34,894 bases of DNA from JACCZX01 sp038216465 (lineage in GTDB: Bacteria > Pseudomonadota > Gammaproteobacteria > Burkholderiales > Burkholderiaceae_F). The notes beneath the pieces were generated by a model. That model was not told the origin of the DNA and did not search any database. It was given only the letters and a program-made list of their open reading frames with translations. Position 1 is the stretch's first letter; each line of letters starts with the position of its first letter. The position numbers and the translations under genes were made by a program. The DNA lies in contig JBBQQC010000028.1 in the NCBI GenBank assembly GCA_038216465.1, positions 1-34,894 on the forward strand, written 5' to 3'. Positions 1 to 7,674 of the stretch are shown here, piece after piece.

Positions 1-282
1 CCCCCGCGCGCGTCTTGTTCATTAGGGCCCGCAGCCATTAGTGCTGCACTCATGGCCGTTTGTAGTGTCGCAGTCCAATCCATCTCGCTCACCTCACTTC
101 AGTCACCGCGCAGTTCTAAACCAAATCCGCTTGCAAAACACGGAAGCCCTTGTAGTGTTTAGAGTGCAGGATACTGCTCCTAAATCTGGACACTGCTCTA
201 GGTGGCCACCATCGTGGCCACGGCTCGCCGGTCGACGTCCAGGCGTTGGCGGCGAATTGGCCGCCCGGCGGCCTGAGCGGTG
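1..282. other. No convincing gene; left edge
   Basis: Open frames exist on both strands here, but none shows a recognisable domain, a ribosome binding site or a plausible start. The stretch lies downstream of the broken signal peptidase gene, which reads toward the window edge. I see no tRNA, insertion sequence end or repeat array in it. Confidence 0.5.
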
Positions 283-947
283 CTACTGAATTCGCGCGCC
301 GATACGATCGCAGCGAGGCAACCAATCATCCTTGATGCGCACCGACACGAGTATGTGGTGAGCTCGACCGATCAAGAGGTGTCGCGGGACGAACCCGATG
401 TAGCGAGAGTCGGCACTGTTGTCGCGATTGTCACCAAGGAAAAAATAGCTTCCTTCAGGCACAACTACTGGGCCAAAGTCGCGCCTGGCTCGCTCGGGAA
501 AGAATTGCACTGCGCGTTCGTTGCCCTCTACTCGCTCGTATGCTCGTATCGCGGCGGCCGTGCCACCGTAATCGGTCGTTCAGCGACACGCGTGAGGCTG
601 AGGTATTCGGAGGCTGTGCCGTTGATGTAGAGAACCTCGCCTTGAATCGCTACCACGTCACCCGCCACCCCCACCAAACGCTTGATCAGGCGGACGCCAT
701 CCGCCGGCGAGGTGAACGTGATGACGTCGCCGCGCTGCGGATTGCCTAACTTGAAAACCACGATATCGCTAAGCGGCAGTTTGAAGTCGTAAGCCAGGCG
801 ATTGACCAATACGACATCGCCCTCAAGTAGGGTGGGACGCATCGAGCCCGAGGGAATTGGATTCCACTCGGCGATCGCCGACCGAAAGACGCCGAGAAGC
901 AACAAGAAGACAATGAACCCGCGGTTGTTTTTCAGAAGGCGCTTCAT
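283..947 (-). pseudogene. lepB: Signal peptidase I (LepB-like), frameshifted
   Basis: Type I signal peptidases are inner-membrane Ser/Lys proteases that cleave leader peptides from exported proteins. Read from 947, the first frame gives one N-terminal hydrophobic segment, the serine box IPSGSMRPTLLEGD and the lysine box RLIKRLVGVAGD, then stops at 528. The remaining conserved part, GPVVVPEG, GDNRDNSADSRY and FVPRHLLIGRA, lies in another frame ending at 283. Both frames are open across about 531-560, so a single small indel there would explain the break. All catalytic boxes are present, so the damage is recent or is a sequence error. It is short, with one membrane segment, and lies far from lepA or rnc, so it may be an accessory copy rather than the essential one. 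Confidence 0.8.
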
Positions 948-1239
948 AGTTTCCTCGTCCTCTCACTAATGGCTCAGTGACGGAACTTTACTAGATCGCG
1001 ATCTCGTGTCGACGTCAAAGAGTCGACCCGCAGCGTCTGCTTTCTGCCTCTAGAGGGCTTGACGACAACGGCCGGTATTGGCCGCATCCGCCCTTACAAC
1101 ACCCGCCAAATTGCTCAACTCCGCAGCGGGCCGCTTGCAAGCCGCCGAGTGGGCAAAGTTTTGTCGAATATTCGTGGAAATTAGTAACCACTGCGGTCTA
1201 CGCTCCTACGAGGCTGACAACACCAACATGGGGACCGCT
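948..1239. other. Divergent intergenic region
   Basis: This gap separates the reverse signal peptidase gene from the forward EEP-family gene and must carry any promoters for both. The forward frame stays open back to 1078, but that extension has no family similarity that I recognise. I could not pick out a confident promoter. Confidence 0.4.
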
Positions 1240-2298
1240 ATGGCTACACCGGACTATGCCGCTGACATCGTGCCGCGCACGCCAGGCACAAACCTTCGCA
1301 TCGCAACCTTCAATGTAGAGAATCTGTTCAGTCGTCCGATTGCGATGAGCTACGAAGACAACGAGGTGGGCCAGCCGTTTCTGGATGCTTTCCGTGAACT
1401 CAATTCAATCTTCATCAAACCGGTCTACAGCGCTACTGACAAAGCCCGCATCCTCAAGCTGATGAGCGATCACAAACTGACTGGAACTCGACCGCAGAAC
1501 AAACACCTCGAGTTTCGGAAAATTCGCGGCCAGCTGTTGGCGAAACAGGCAAACAAGTATGTCGTGGTTGCCAACGGCCGGGCTGACTGGATCGGCTGGA
1601 TTGAACTGAAAGAGAAAGAGGTCAATGACAAAGCGATAGTGAACACCGCGCGAGTGATCGCCGCTATCAACCCTGACATTCTTGCTTGCGTTGAGGTAGA
1701 GGATCGGCCGGGTTTGGTTAGATTCAATGAAAACGTGATCGCGCCAATCTTCGAAGCGACCACTCGCGAGCCCTATCCTTTTGCATTAGTCGTCGACGGC
1801 AATGACGCGCGCGGCATCGACGTCGGCATCCTGTCGCGGCATCCGATCACCGACATCAGCACCCACGTGTTCGACCTTCCTGGGGCGTCGCCTATCTTCT
1901 CGCGCGACTGTGCCGAGTACTTCTTAGAGGTTCCCGGCATCGCCGGCCGGCTTATCGTCATGGTCAATCACTTTGCGAGCAAGGGCTCCGATCCAACGGG
2001 AATGCTTCGACGGATCCATCAGGCCGATCGCGTGCGAGACATCGTTGCCCAACGGCGCGGCCAAGGCTTCGAGCACGTTGTCGTCGCCGGAGACCTTAAT
2101 GACACGCCAGTCTCGGCCAGCCTCGCAAACCTTATCGCGGCGCCCGGCCTAATTGATGCCGTCAAACAGTTCGCAGCGCAGATCGACCCCACGGGCAAAC
2201 GACTCGGCACTTATGAAACCGGAAAGCAGCAAATTGACTACTTGATGATGTCCGATAAAATTGCCACGGTCGCACGATCCGGAGCGGGACATCGGTAG
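1240..2298 (+). CDS. Endonuclease/exonuclease/phosphatase family protein, shortened C-terminus
   Basis: This is a metal-dependent phosphodiesterase fold shared by exonuclease III, DNase I and inositol phosphatases. Visible motifs in order are RIATFNVENLF (metal-binding Asn and Glu), a central ACVEVED (Glu), GIDVGILSRHPI, VVAGDLNDTP (catalytic Asp-x-Asn) and QQIDYLMMS. The family normally ends with a Ser-Asp-His box a little further on. Here the frame stops about 18 residues after IDYL without it, so the protein may be truncated and impaired. I chose ATG 1240 because GGGG sits 6 bases upstream; ATG 1228 is in frame and also possible. No signal peptide is seen. The substrate cannot be inferred. 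Confidence 0.75.
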   Translation: MATPDYAADIVPRTPGTNLRIATFNVENLFSRPIAMSYEDNEVGQPFLDAFRELNSIFIKPVYSATDKARILKLMSDHKLTGTRPQNKHLEFRKIRGQLLAKQANKYVVVANGRADWIGWIELKEKEVNDKAIVNTARVIAAINPDILACVEVEDRPGLVRFNENVIAPIFEATTREPYPFALVVDGNDARGIDVGILSRHPITDISTHVFDLPGASPIFSRDCAEYFLEVPGIAGRLIVMVNHFASKGSDPTGMLRRIHQADRVRDIVAQRRGQGFEHVVVAGDLNDTPVSASLANLIAAPGLIDAVKQFAAQIDPTGKRLGTYETGKQQIDYLMMSDKIATVARSGAGHR

Positions 2299-2337
2299 TT
2301 TGCCCGTAGCACCGCTGCAATCAACTTAGGAATGGCT

Positions 2338-2886
2338 ATGACTACCCCTATCACCAGTGCGCATCGTGAAGATGTTTCTACCGCGGATCGACGGGCTGGG
2401 CCGCTGCGGTTGCCGCGATTTGGCGCGGTTCTCACCGCATCGATTATTGCCGGCCTGCTAGTGGCAATAATGGAAATGGTGCTGGGCGCGGTTGTGCTGG
2501 GACAACCTTGGTATGGGTTGCTGCACATGATCGCGGCAATAGGAATTGGACCCATCGGGGTACTGCCGCCGCCTCCCGCGTTTGATATCGGCGTCGCAGC
2601 GGTCGCGCTGCCGATTCACATGGTGTTAGCGGTCATCTACGGATTGATTCTGTGCACCCTGTTGCTGGCGTTACGCAGCAGCCTGGCGTGGATCATCGGT
2701 TTGATCTTCGGCATTGCGCTGTACTACGTAAACTTCTACGGCTTCACGGCGCTGTTTCCATGGTTCGCCGACGGGCGCGGATGGATTGGTTTTGTTTCGC
2801 ATGCCGCTTTCGGTCTGGTGCTCGCGTTAATCTATCGCAAGATGGACGCGCGCGAACCCATGCCGGGGGGGCCAACGACCACCTGA
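2338..2886 (+). CDS. Four-helix integral membrane protein of unknown function
   Basis: The product is about 182 residues with a polar N-terminus of roughly 30 residues, followed by four strongly hydrophobic segments: around TASIIAGLLVAIMEM, a second at IHMVLAVIYGLIL, a third at WIIGLIFGIALYYV and a last at HAAFGLVLALIY. A proline-rich turn (VLPPPPAF) separates the first two. I do not recognise a family with certainty. ATG 2338 is preferred over ATG 2332 because AGGA lies 6 bases upstream of it. It follows the EEP-family gene by 39 bases on the same strand, so the two may be co-transcribed. The short basic C-terminal tail is probably cytoplasmic. Confidence 0.65.
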   Translation: MTTPITSAHREDVSTADRRAGPLRLPRFGAVLTASIIAGLLVAIMEMVLGAVVLGQPWYGLLHMIAAIGIGPIGVLPPPPAFDIGVAAVALPIHMVLAVIYGLILCTLLLALRSSLAWIIGLIFGIALYYVNFYGFTALFPWFADGRGWIGFVSHAAFGLVLALIYRKMDAREPMPGGPTTT

Positions 2887-2944
2887 CGGCATATCGGCGC
2901 TTAGTTCTGACTAGGTTTCGCGCGCTGGCGAGCACCGATGCGTG

Positions 2945-3632
2945 AAGCCACGTCGCGGCGTTAATGGGGTCGTCATTCCTGTGCAACTGCATCGGCCTGG
3001 TTCCCATGTGGATCGGATCTCCCTCACGAACACCGTCGCCCGGCCCGGCCCCGAATATCGCGACCGTCGACCCGCGTTCCACACCGCCGTTGATTGCCGC
3101 CTGATAACCGCTCGGCAGGATGTCGGCTAAAAATAGCACCTGCTCATCACTCAGACTCGAATCAGGTATTACGAGTGGCCCGACGTTAGCCATGGGTACC
3201 CGGACCAGTTCGGCTTGTCCGCCCGGGATGCCGCCGTAAAGATGATTCTAACGAAAGAGTGCAGCACCTGGTCTCGTTTGCTTTTTGTTGAGGATGGCAC
3301 CGCGCCCGGTGTTCGCGGTTTCGCAGGCCGAAAACAGATCACGGCACAGAAAAAGCACTGCCCGCACGAGATGGTGAAGGGGATTACGACTCGATCACCG
3401 CGCTTGACCTTGGTGACTGCTTTGCCGGCCTCCTCGACGACGCCCATGAACTCGTGACCGAGAATGTCACCGTGTTGCGCTATCGGAATCTTGCCGCGGT
3501 AAATATGTAGAGCCAGCCGCAGATAGCGGTGGACGTGACGCGCAAGAGAATGTCGTCATCCTCTTGCAGAACGGGATCGGTAACGGTTTCGACGCGGGCG
3601 TCTTTACCGCCATGGTAGGTAAGTGCCTTCAT
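2945..3632 (-). pseudogene. Zinc-dependent alcohol dehydrogenase, multiply broken
   Basis: Fragments of one medium-chain zinc dehydrogenase, of the formaldehyde-dehydrogenase-like subgroup, lie in order on the reverse strand. They are MKALTYHGG through TAICG (start 3632, with AAGGA upstream), LHIYRGKIPIAQHGD and GHEFMGVVEE, the structural-zinc segment SCGQCFFC, then CETANTGRGAILNKKQ, HLYGGIPGGQAELVRVP and DEQVLFLADILPSGY, and the Rossmann start VAIFGAGPG. Joining them needs a frameshift after TAICG (about 3510) and another after CGQCFFC. An in-frame TAG lies at 3248-3250. After GAGPG most of the NAD-binding domain is missing, leaving only a short uncertain tail. The left boundary is approximate. 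The Crp/Fnr-type regulator lies 6 bases upstream, so the two were once an operon. Confidence 0.85.
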
Positions 3633-3638
3633 GATTCC

Positions 3639-4358
3639 TTACGGTTGCGTGAGGATCGCGCCATAGCGCGCTTTGATGGCGCGGTAGCACTCGCACGAGC
3701 GCGCCTCCAGTCCCGCACGATCGATGACTACGAGATTGCCGCGCGCATACGTGATGAGACCAGCGCGCTGCAGGCGGCCTGCCGCCATCGAAATGCTCTC
3801 GCGGCGCACGCCTTGAAACTGGGCGAGCGTCCCCTGCGTCAGCATCAGATCGCGGCGCGCCGCACGGTCGTCGACCAGGAGCAGCCAGCGAATCAGGCGT
3901 TGAAGGGGGCTGTGAAGTCGCTCGCAAGCCGAGTTGTTCGAGATTTGCGAGACGAGCCCATCCGCCGCCCCCAGCAGAATTCGTTGCATCGCCGTCCCAC
4001 GCACGAATTCCGCCCGAAGCGCGTCCCCGTGCATGCACAAGGCACTGCCATCAACGCGAACGGTCGCCCGGCTGATCGCCGTTTGCGCCCCAAGCACGAG
4101 TTCGATGCCGACAAGGCCCTCGCGGCCGGTCAACGCCACGCTGGCCGTCGCGCCGCTGCCCCTCTTGTCGCTGACGAAATTGTCGAGCGAAACGATCGAG
4201 TCGACCGGAAAGTAGACAACGTCGAACGCCGCTTCCGGTTCGATGAGCACTTCGCCCGCTCGCAAGGAAACGGTTTCCAGGTGTTGCTCGATACGCCTGA
4301 GCGCGCTCGGCGGCAGCATATCTAACAGGAGATTGTTCTTGGGATCGGTGGACGCCAT
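3639..4358 (-). CDS. Crp/Fnr-family transcriptional regulator
   Basis: The protein is about 239 residues. An N-terminal cyclic-nucleotide-binding-like beta-roll (about residues 15-135) contains LRAGEVLIEPEA, VYFPVDSIVSL and GREGLVGIELVLG. A C-terminal winged helix follows, with the helix-turn-helix around LTQGTLAQFQGVRRESISMAAGRL and then GLITYARG. The tail LEARSCECYRAI is typical of a subgroup common in proteobacteria whose ligand is unknown. No cysteine cluster for an Fnr iron-sulfur centre is visible. I chose ATG 4358 because it starts the recognisable domain; the longer frame upstream lacks similarity, though no strong ribosome binding site precedes this ATG. It was probably co-transcribed with the dead dehydrogenase downstream and may have controlled it. 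Confidence 0.88.
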   Translation of the reverse strand: MASTDPKNNLLLDMLPPSALRRIEQHLETVSLRAGEVLIEPEAAFDVVYFPVDSIVSLDNFVSDKRGSGATASVALTGREGLVGIELVLGAQTAISRATVRVDGSALCMHGDALRAEFVRGTAMQRILLGAADGLVSQISNNSACERLHSPLQRLIRWLLLVDDRAARRDLMLTQGTLAQFQGVRRESISMAAGRLQRAGLITYARGNLVVIDRAGLEARSCECYRAIKARYGAILTQP

Positions 4359-4490
4359 GGCACGCAACTGAAGTGATTGTCGCTGGCATTTTCGCTTTCG
4401 GCCATCGGGGGCTAAGTGCGCACGCGCACATAGTGGCAACTCCTAGGCCCCGCGTTTGCCCAGAAGGTTCCGAGAAATCAAGGAGAGAAA

Positions 4491-4666
4491 ATGTTCATGC
4501 TGACAAGACGAGTCGTCGCCACGGCGGCCTCACGATCGCGTCCCTCGCGTGGCACCGGTGGCGTCGCAGGTTTCGGATCGAAGCCGACGGCACCCTGACG
4601 CCGAGGGACGTCGTTGTTGGCGGCCTGCCGGTGAACGACGGCGCTTCGGGTTTGGCCGCGAACTAG
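4491..4666 (+). pseudogene. Possible remnant of a Tat-leader protein
   Basis: A very good ribosome binding site (AAGGAGAG) stands 4 bases before ATG 4491. The first codons read MFMLTRRVVATAA, which resembles a twin-arginine leader, but the frame ends after about 36 codons. From about 4530 a second frame continues with a hydrophobic LTIASLAW and then EADGTLTPRDVVVGGLPVND, up to a stop at 4664-4666. A single frame change would join them. I do not recognise the mature part. Because msrB follows, an exported Msr-related leader is one guess only. Confidence 0.3.
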
Positions 4667-4797
4667 GGATTGTCCTCATAACGCACCCCCTGGCACGGCG
4701 AAGTTGGCATGAGCCACGAATTCAACCCAGCGCAATTGTTTCAATCCGTACTGGTCCGGTTCTTCCGAAGCAGCGCATTTACCAAAGGCAGGTTGAC

Positions 4798-4923
4798 ATG
4801 AAGAAGTTTGATATGAATTCGAGTTTGCGAAGACGGTCGCTCGTGCGCCCGCAAGGGCTCGTCGTGTTTGATTGCTCGCGCACCTTGCGCGTGCCATGCC
4901 GACGAGCTTCTGCGACCCCTTGA
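4798..4923 (+). other. Short open frame sharing a leader start with the cytochrome gene
   Basis: A 41-codon frame starts at ATG 4798 (AGG 8 bases upstream) with MKKFDMNSSLRRRSLV and ends just before msrB. Its DNA at 4810-4827 matches 5992-6009, the start of the cytochrome gene, at 17 of 18 positions, so both share DMNSSL. No hydrophobic leader follows, and the rest resembles nothing I know. It may be a translated leader for msrB or a leftover gene start. Translation is unproven. Confidence 0.25.
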
Positions 4924-4933
4924 AAGGATGCAC

Positions 4934-5383
4934 ATGCCCGACTACCGCAAATCCCCCGAAGCGATTGCCGCGCTGACGCCGGAACAATTCCGCGTGACTC
5001 AGCAGAACGCGACCGAACGCTCCGGTACTGGCGCTCACCTCGACAACGAGGAGCCTGGCATCTACGTGGACATCGTCTCGGGCGAGCCGCTATTCGCCTC
5101 GTCCGACAAGTTCGAGTCGGGCTGTGGCTGGCCGAGCTTCACGAAGCCAATCGTGCCGGCCCACGTCAACGAGCTCCGCGACACCGCGCACGGCATGGTC
5201 CGCACCGAGGTTCGCTCGACCCATGGCGACAGCCACCTCGGCCATGTGTTCCTGGATGGCCCGGCTGATCGCGGCGGCCTGCGCTACTGCATCAATTCGG
5301 CTTCGCTGCGATTCATCCACCGTGACGACATGGAAGCCGAAGGCTTCGGTGCCTATCTCGATCAAGTGGAGAACGTCAGATGA
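4934..5383 (+). CDS. msrB: Peptide-methionine (R)-S-oxide reductase MsrB
   Basis: MsrB reduces the R epimer of methionine sulfoxide in oxidised proteins, using thioredoxin. The 149-residue product contains FESGCGWPSF (recycling Cys64), GDSHLGHVF and the catalytic segment LRYCINSASLRF (Cys119). The two cysteines are 55 residues apart, as in the PilB-type two-cysteine enzymes. The CxxC pairs that hold zinc in many MsrBs are absent, so this is a zinc-free form. ATG 4934 is chosen because GAAAGGA ends 6 bases before it; ATG 4928 would abut that site. No export signal is seen, so it should be cytoplasmic. Its stop overlaps the start of a truncated msrA. Confidence 0.93.
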   Translation: MPDYRKSPEAIAALTPEQFRVTQQNATERSGTGAHLDNEEPGIYVDIVSGEPLFASSDKFESGCGWPSFTKPIVPAHVNELRDTAHGMVRTEVRSTHGDSHLGHVFLDGPADRGGLRYCINSASLRFIHRDDMEAEGFGAYLDQVENVR

Positions 5384-5475
5384 GCGAACAGCGCGCGATT
5401 CTCGCCGGAGGATGTTTCTGGGGCATGCAGGATCAGATCCGGCGCTACGACGCGGCGTCGGGCCTGGCGGCGTAG
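5380..5475 (+). pseudogene. Truncated msrA paralogue, N-terminal stub
   Basis: A 31-codon frame opens with an ATGA overlap on the msrB stop. It encodes MSEQRAILAGGCFWGMQDQIRRY, which is the start of an MsrA including the catalytic Cys in GGCFWGMQ, and then runs into DAASGLAA and a stop. The remaining 130 or so residues are missing. This stub differs from the intact msrA just downstream (GCFWGVE), so it is the relic of a distinct msrB-coupled copy rather than a duplicated start. It might still be translated, but a protein this short cannot fold as MsrA. Confidence 0.8.
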
Positions 5476-5501
5476 TGCGACGGCCAGACCAGGAGCACCG
5501 G

Positions 5502-5969
5502 ATGGCAGAAGCGACCTTCGCAGCGGGCTGTTTCTGGGGCGTCGAAGCGGCGTTTCGCAAACTGCCGGGGGTCGTGTCGGCGCGGATCGGCTATAGCGGC
5601 GGTTCGACGGCCGAGCCGACCTACCGGGAGGTGTGCGCCGGAACGACCGGGCACGCGGAGGCAGTGGAGCTCGAATACGACCCGGCCCGGATCAGCTACG
5701 AGACGCTGCTCGAATCGTTCTGGGCGCAACACAACTCCAGCACGGCGGCCGGTGCGGGACCGCAGCGCAAGGACCAATACCGATCGGAGATCTTTTTTCA
5801 CACGCCCGAGCAACAGGCGGCGGCGATCGCCTCCCGGGATCGGCTGGCACGAAGCGGCCGCTACAAGGACCCCATCGGCACGGAGATCGCGAGCGCACCG
5901 CCGTTTCACCGTGCCGAGGAGTATCACCAACGCTATCTGGAGAAGCAGCATGGGTTCGATCCGAAGTAG
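5502..5969 (+). CDS. msrA: Peptide-methionine (S)-S-oxide reductase MsrA
   Basis: MsrA reduces the S epimer of methionine sulfoxide and complements MsrB. The 155-residue product has the catalytic motif AAGCFWGVEAAF with Cys10, RIGYSGG, EVCAGTTGHAEAVE, DQYRSEIFF and the late EYHQRYLEK. ATG 5502 has AGGAG 6 bases upstream. The family's usual His-Asp-Pro-Thr after the FW pair is replaced by His-Asn-Ser-Ser-Thr, and there are no C-terminal cysteines of the E. coli type. Recycling must therefore use the Cys in EVCAG or an external thiol. No signal peptide is visible. It lies in one direction with msrB upstream and the cytochrome gene 25 bases downstream. Confidence 0.93.
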   Translation: MAEATFAAGCFWGVEAAFRKLPGVVSARIGYSGGSTAEPTYREVCAGTTGHAEAVELEYDPARISYETLLESFWAQHNSSTAAGAGPQRKDQYRSEIFFHTPEQQAAAIASRDRLARSGRYKDPIGTEIASAPPFHRAEEYHQRYLEKQHGFDPK

Positions 5970-5994
5970 CGCTTCCCGTCACGGGGAACTCGAT

Positions 5995-7635
5995 ATGAAT
6001 TCGAGCTTGTGCATGCGCGCGCCGAATCTCCTGGCCGCCGCCGCGATCGCCGCGCTCGCAGGCGCGCTTGCTCTGGCGGCCTGCAGCAGTGTCGAAACGA
6101 GCTCCGCGGCCGGCGCTTCCACCGCATCTTCCGAGGGGCCGGCAACCGGCGCGAACCCGAACCGGCACGAGTCGGGAAACGCGGCCGCCGGGCGGGACGT
6201 GTTTCGCTTCGAGACCTTCGGCAACGAGGGCTTCTGGACCGACGCGGCCCGCATGCCTCAGGGCATGATGGCCGCGAAGCTGACGCCGAAGCAGGCCCTT
6301 GAAGTGGGGCTTCAGATCGATATCGAGGCCGCCCCGCCGGCGCTGCGAAGGCTCATGGAGGCCGAGCTGAAAACGGATCTGTCTGCGCAGAGCGCGCCGA
6401 CCCTCAACGATCCGAACGCCATGGTGGCGCTTGTCAACGCCAACGCCATCGTCGGCATCGTCGCGAAGGATTCCAACGGCGACGGCAAGCTCGACATCAC
6501 GCGCGGCGACAAGGTCGGCGTCGCCTGCACGATCTGCCACACCATCACCGACAAATCGGTGTTCGACATGCCGGGCGGCGGCTCGGTCGGTCGCCGCGTC
6601 GACGGCCCCGCCGCCTTAACCTTGAACGTCGGCAAGCTGCTCGCGATGGCTGCCAACTCGCGCGCTTTCTATCCGAACCTCCAGCATTCGTTCATGGGCA
6701 AGACGGTCGGCCGTGCGCCGACCGGGCTCGGTCCGGAATCGAGCGAAGCAGAAGTCGATGCCTATCTGAGCAATCCCGCGTACTACCCTGTCGGCACGTT
6801 CGACGAAACGCAGGACGGGATCGGCAATCCCGTCAAGAACACGCCGTTGTTCCGACAGGACTTGGCCGCTCCGTATGGCAGCGCCGGCGAGTTCCGGCTC
6901 CTGGACGACATCAGCAACGCTTCCTACACGAGCAACCTCGATCCGACGACGCTGGTCACTCCCGAAGGACGCAAGTTTCTGGAAGCCGTGGCCGGACCGG
7001 CGGGAAAGCGATTGGCCGACGACTACGCGAGGATCTTGAAAGAGACCGGGGTGACCGGATACCCGTTCGTCAAAGCGACGCTGACGGGCAAGCCGGGCGA
7101 CGTGGCCAGCCCCGTGGGGCGCCGGGTCGACAACCAGAAGCTGCTCGACATGAATGCATACCTGGACAGCCTGCCCGCGCCCGCAGGCGCCAAGGTCGAC
7201 GCGCAAATGGCCAAGCGCGGCCGTGCGGCGTTCATCGGCAATTGCACGCAGTGCCACAACGTCGATCAAGGCAAGTTCGTGCCGCCGCTTCTGGTCGACC
7301 TGAAAACACTTTGGCCGGGCTATGCGCCCGCGGTTGCAGGAGTGCGCGGCGATCCGAAGCTGGACCCGGTTCTGAATTCGCCGGGAGGCTTCGACGACAA
7401 GATGATCGTGATCGATGCGAGCATTCGAGGGGAGAAGCGCGGCAATGCTCTGCCTCTGCTGCTCGATCTTGCACGCACCAACATTTTCCTGCACGACGCT
7501 TCGGTATCGAGCTTGAACGATCTGCTCGATCCCAAGCGCGGCGCCACCGCGCCGCACCCGTTCTATTTCGCCGATGCTGCCGGGCGTGCCGACATGGTGG
7601 CGTTTCTGCGCGGCCTGGACACCAACAGCCGTTGA
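5995..7635 (+). CDS. Two-heme cytochrome c lipoprotein
   Basis: The 546-residue product starts with a lipoprotein signal: hydrophobic LLAAAAIAALAG followed by LAAC with Cys30, so it is probably anchored in the envelope facing the periplasm. Two c-type heme motifs are visible, CTICH at 178-182 and CTQCH at 417-421. Just before the first lies an acidic loop, DSNGDGKLD from about 159, that resembles an EF-hand-type calcium site. The region between the hemes resembles no enzyme I can name, so a diheme electron carrier or peroxidase-like oxidoreductase is a broad guess. ATG 5995 is the only start giving a clean leader; the frame is open far upstream, overlapping msrA. The fasciclin gene follows after 39 bases. 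Confidence 0.8.
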   Translation: MNSSLCMRAPNLLAAAAIAALAGALALAACSSVETSSAAGASTASSEGPATGANPNRHESGNAAAGRDVFRFETFGNEGFWTDAARMPQGMMAAKLTPKQALEVGLQIDIEAAPPALRRLMEAELKTDLSAQSAPTLNDPNAMVALVNANAIVGIVAKDSNGDGKLDITRGDKVGVACTICHTITDKSVFDMPGGGSVGRRVDGPAALTLNVGKLLAMAANSRAFYPNLQHSFMGKTVGRAPTGLGPESSEAEVDAYLSNPAYYPVGTFDETQDGIGNPVKNTPLFRQDLAAPYGSAGEFRLLDDISNASYTSNLDPTTLVTPEGRKFLEAVAGPAGKRLADDYARILKETGVTGYPFVKATLTGKPGDVASPVGRRVDNQKLLDMNAYLDSLPAPAGAKVDAQMAKRGRAAFIGNCTQCHNVDQGKFVPPLLVDLKTLWPGYAPAVAGVRGDPKLDPVLNSPGGFDDKMIVIDASIRGEKRGNALPLLLDLARTNIFLHDASVSSLNDLLDPKRGATAPHPFYFADAAGRADMVAFLRGLDTNSR

Positions 7636-7674
7636 GTGCGAAAAAAGGCACGAAAAAGGAATAAGGAGACTTCC

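Noticed and set aside
2744..3193. 149-codon reverse frame taken as one protein
   Set aside because: Only its first 50 or so residues match the zinc dehydrogenase. The rest runs through the forward membrane protein gene, so it is kept as part of a pseudogene.
3564..4325. 253-codon forward frame
   Set aside because: It is antisense to the Crp/Fnr-type regulator and the dead dehydrogenase start, and shows no domain.
4549..4923. 124-codon forward frame
   Set aside because: It joins unrelated stretches of Arg-rich out-of-frame sequence. Only the last 41 codons have a plausible start and are listed separately at low confidence.
6616..7557. 313-codon reverse frame
   Set aside because: It is a shadow of the two-heme cytochrome gene, whose heme motifs and leader fix the true frame.
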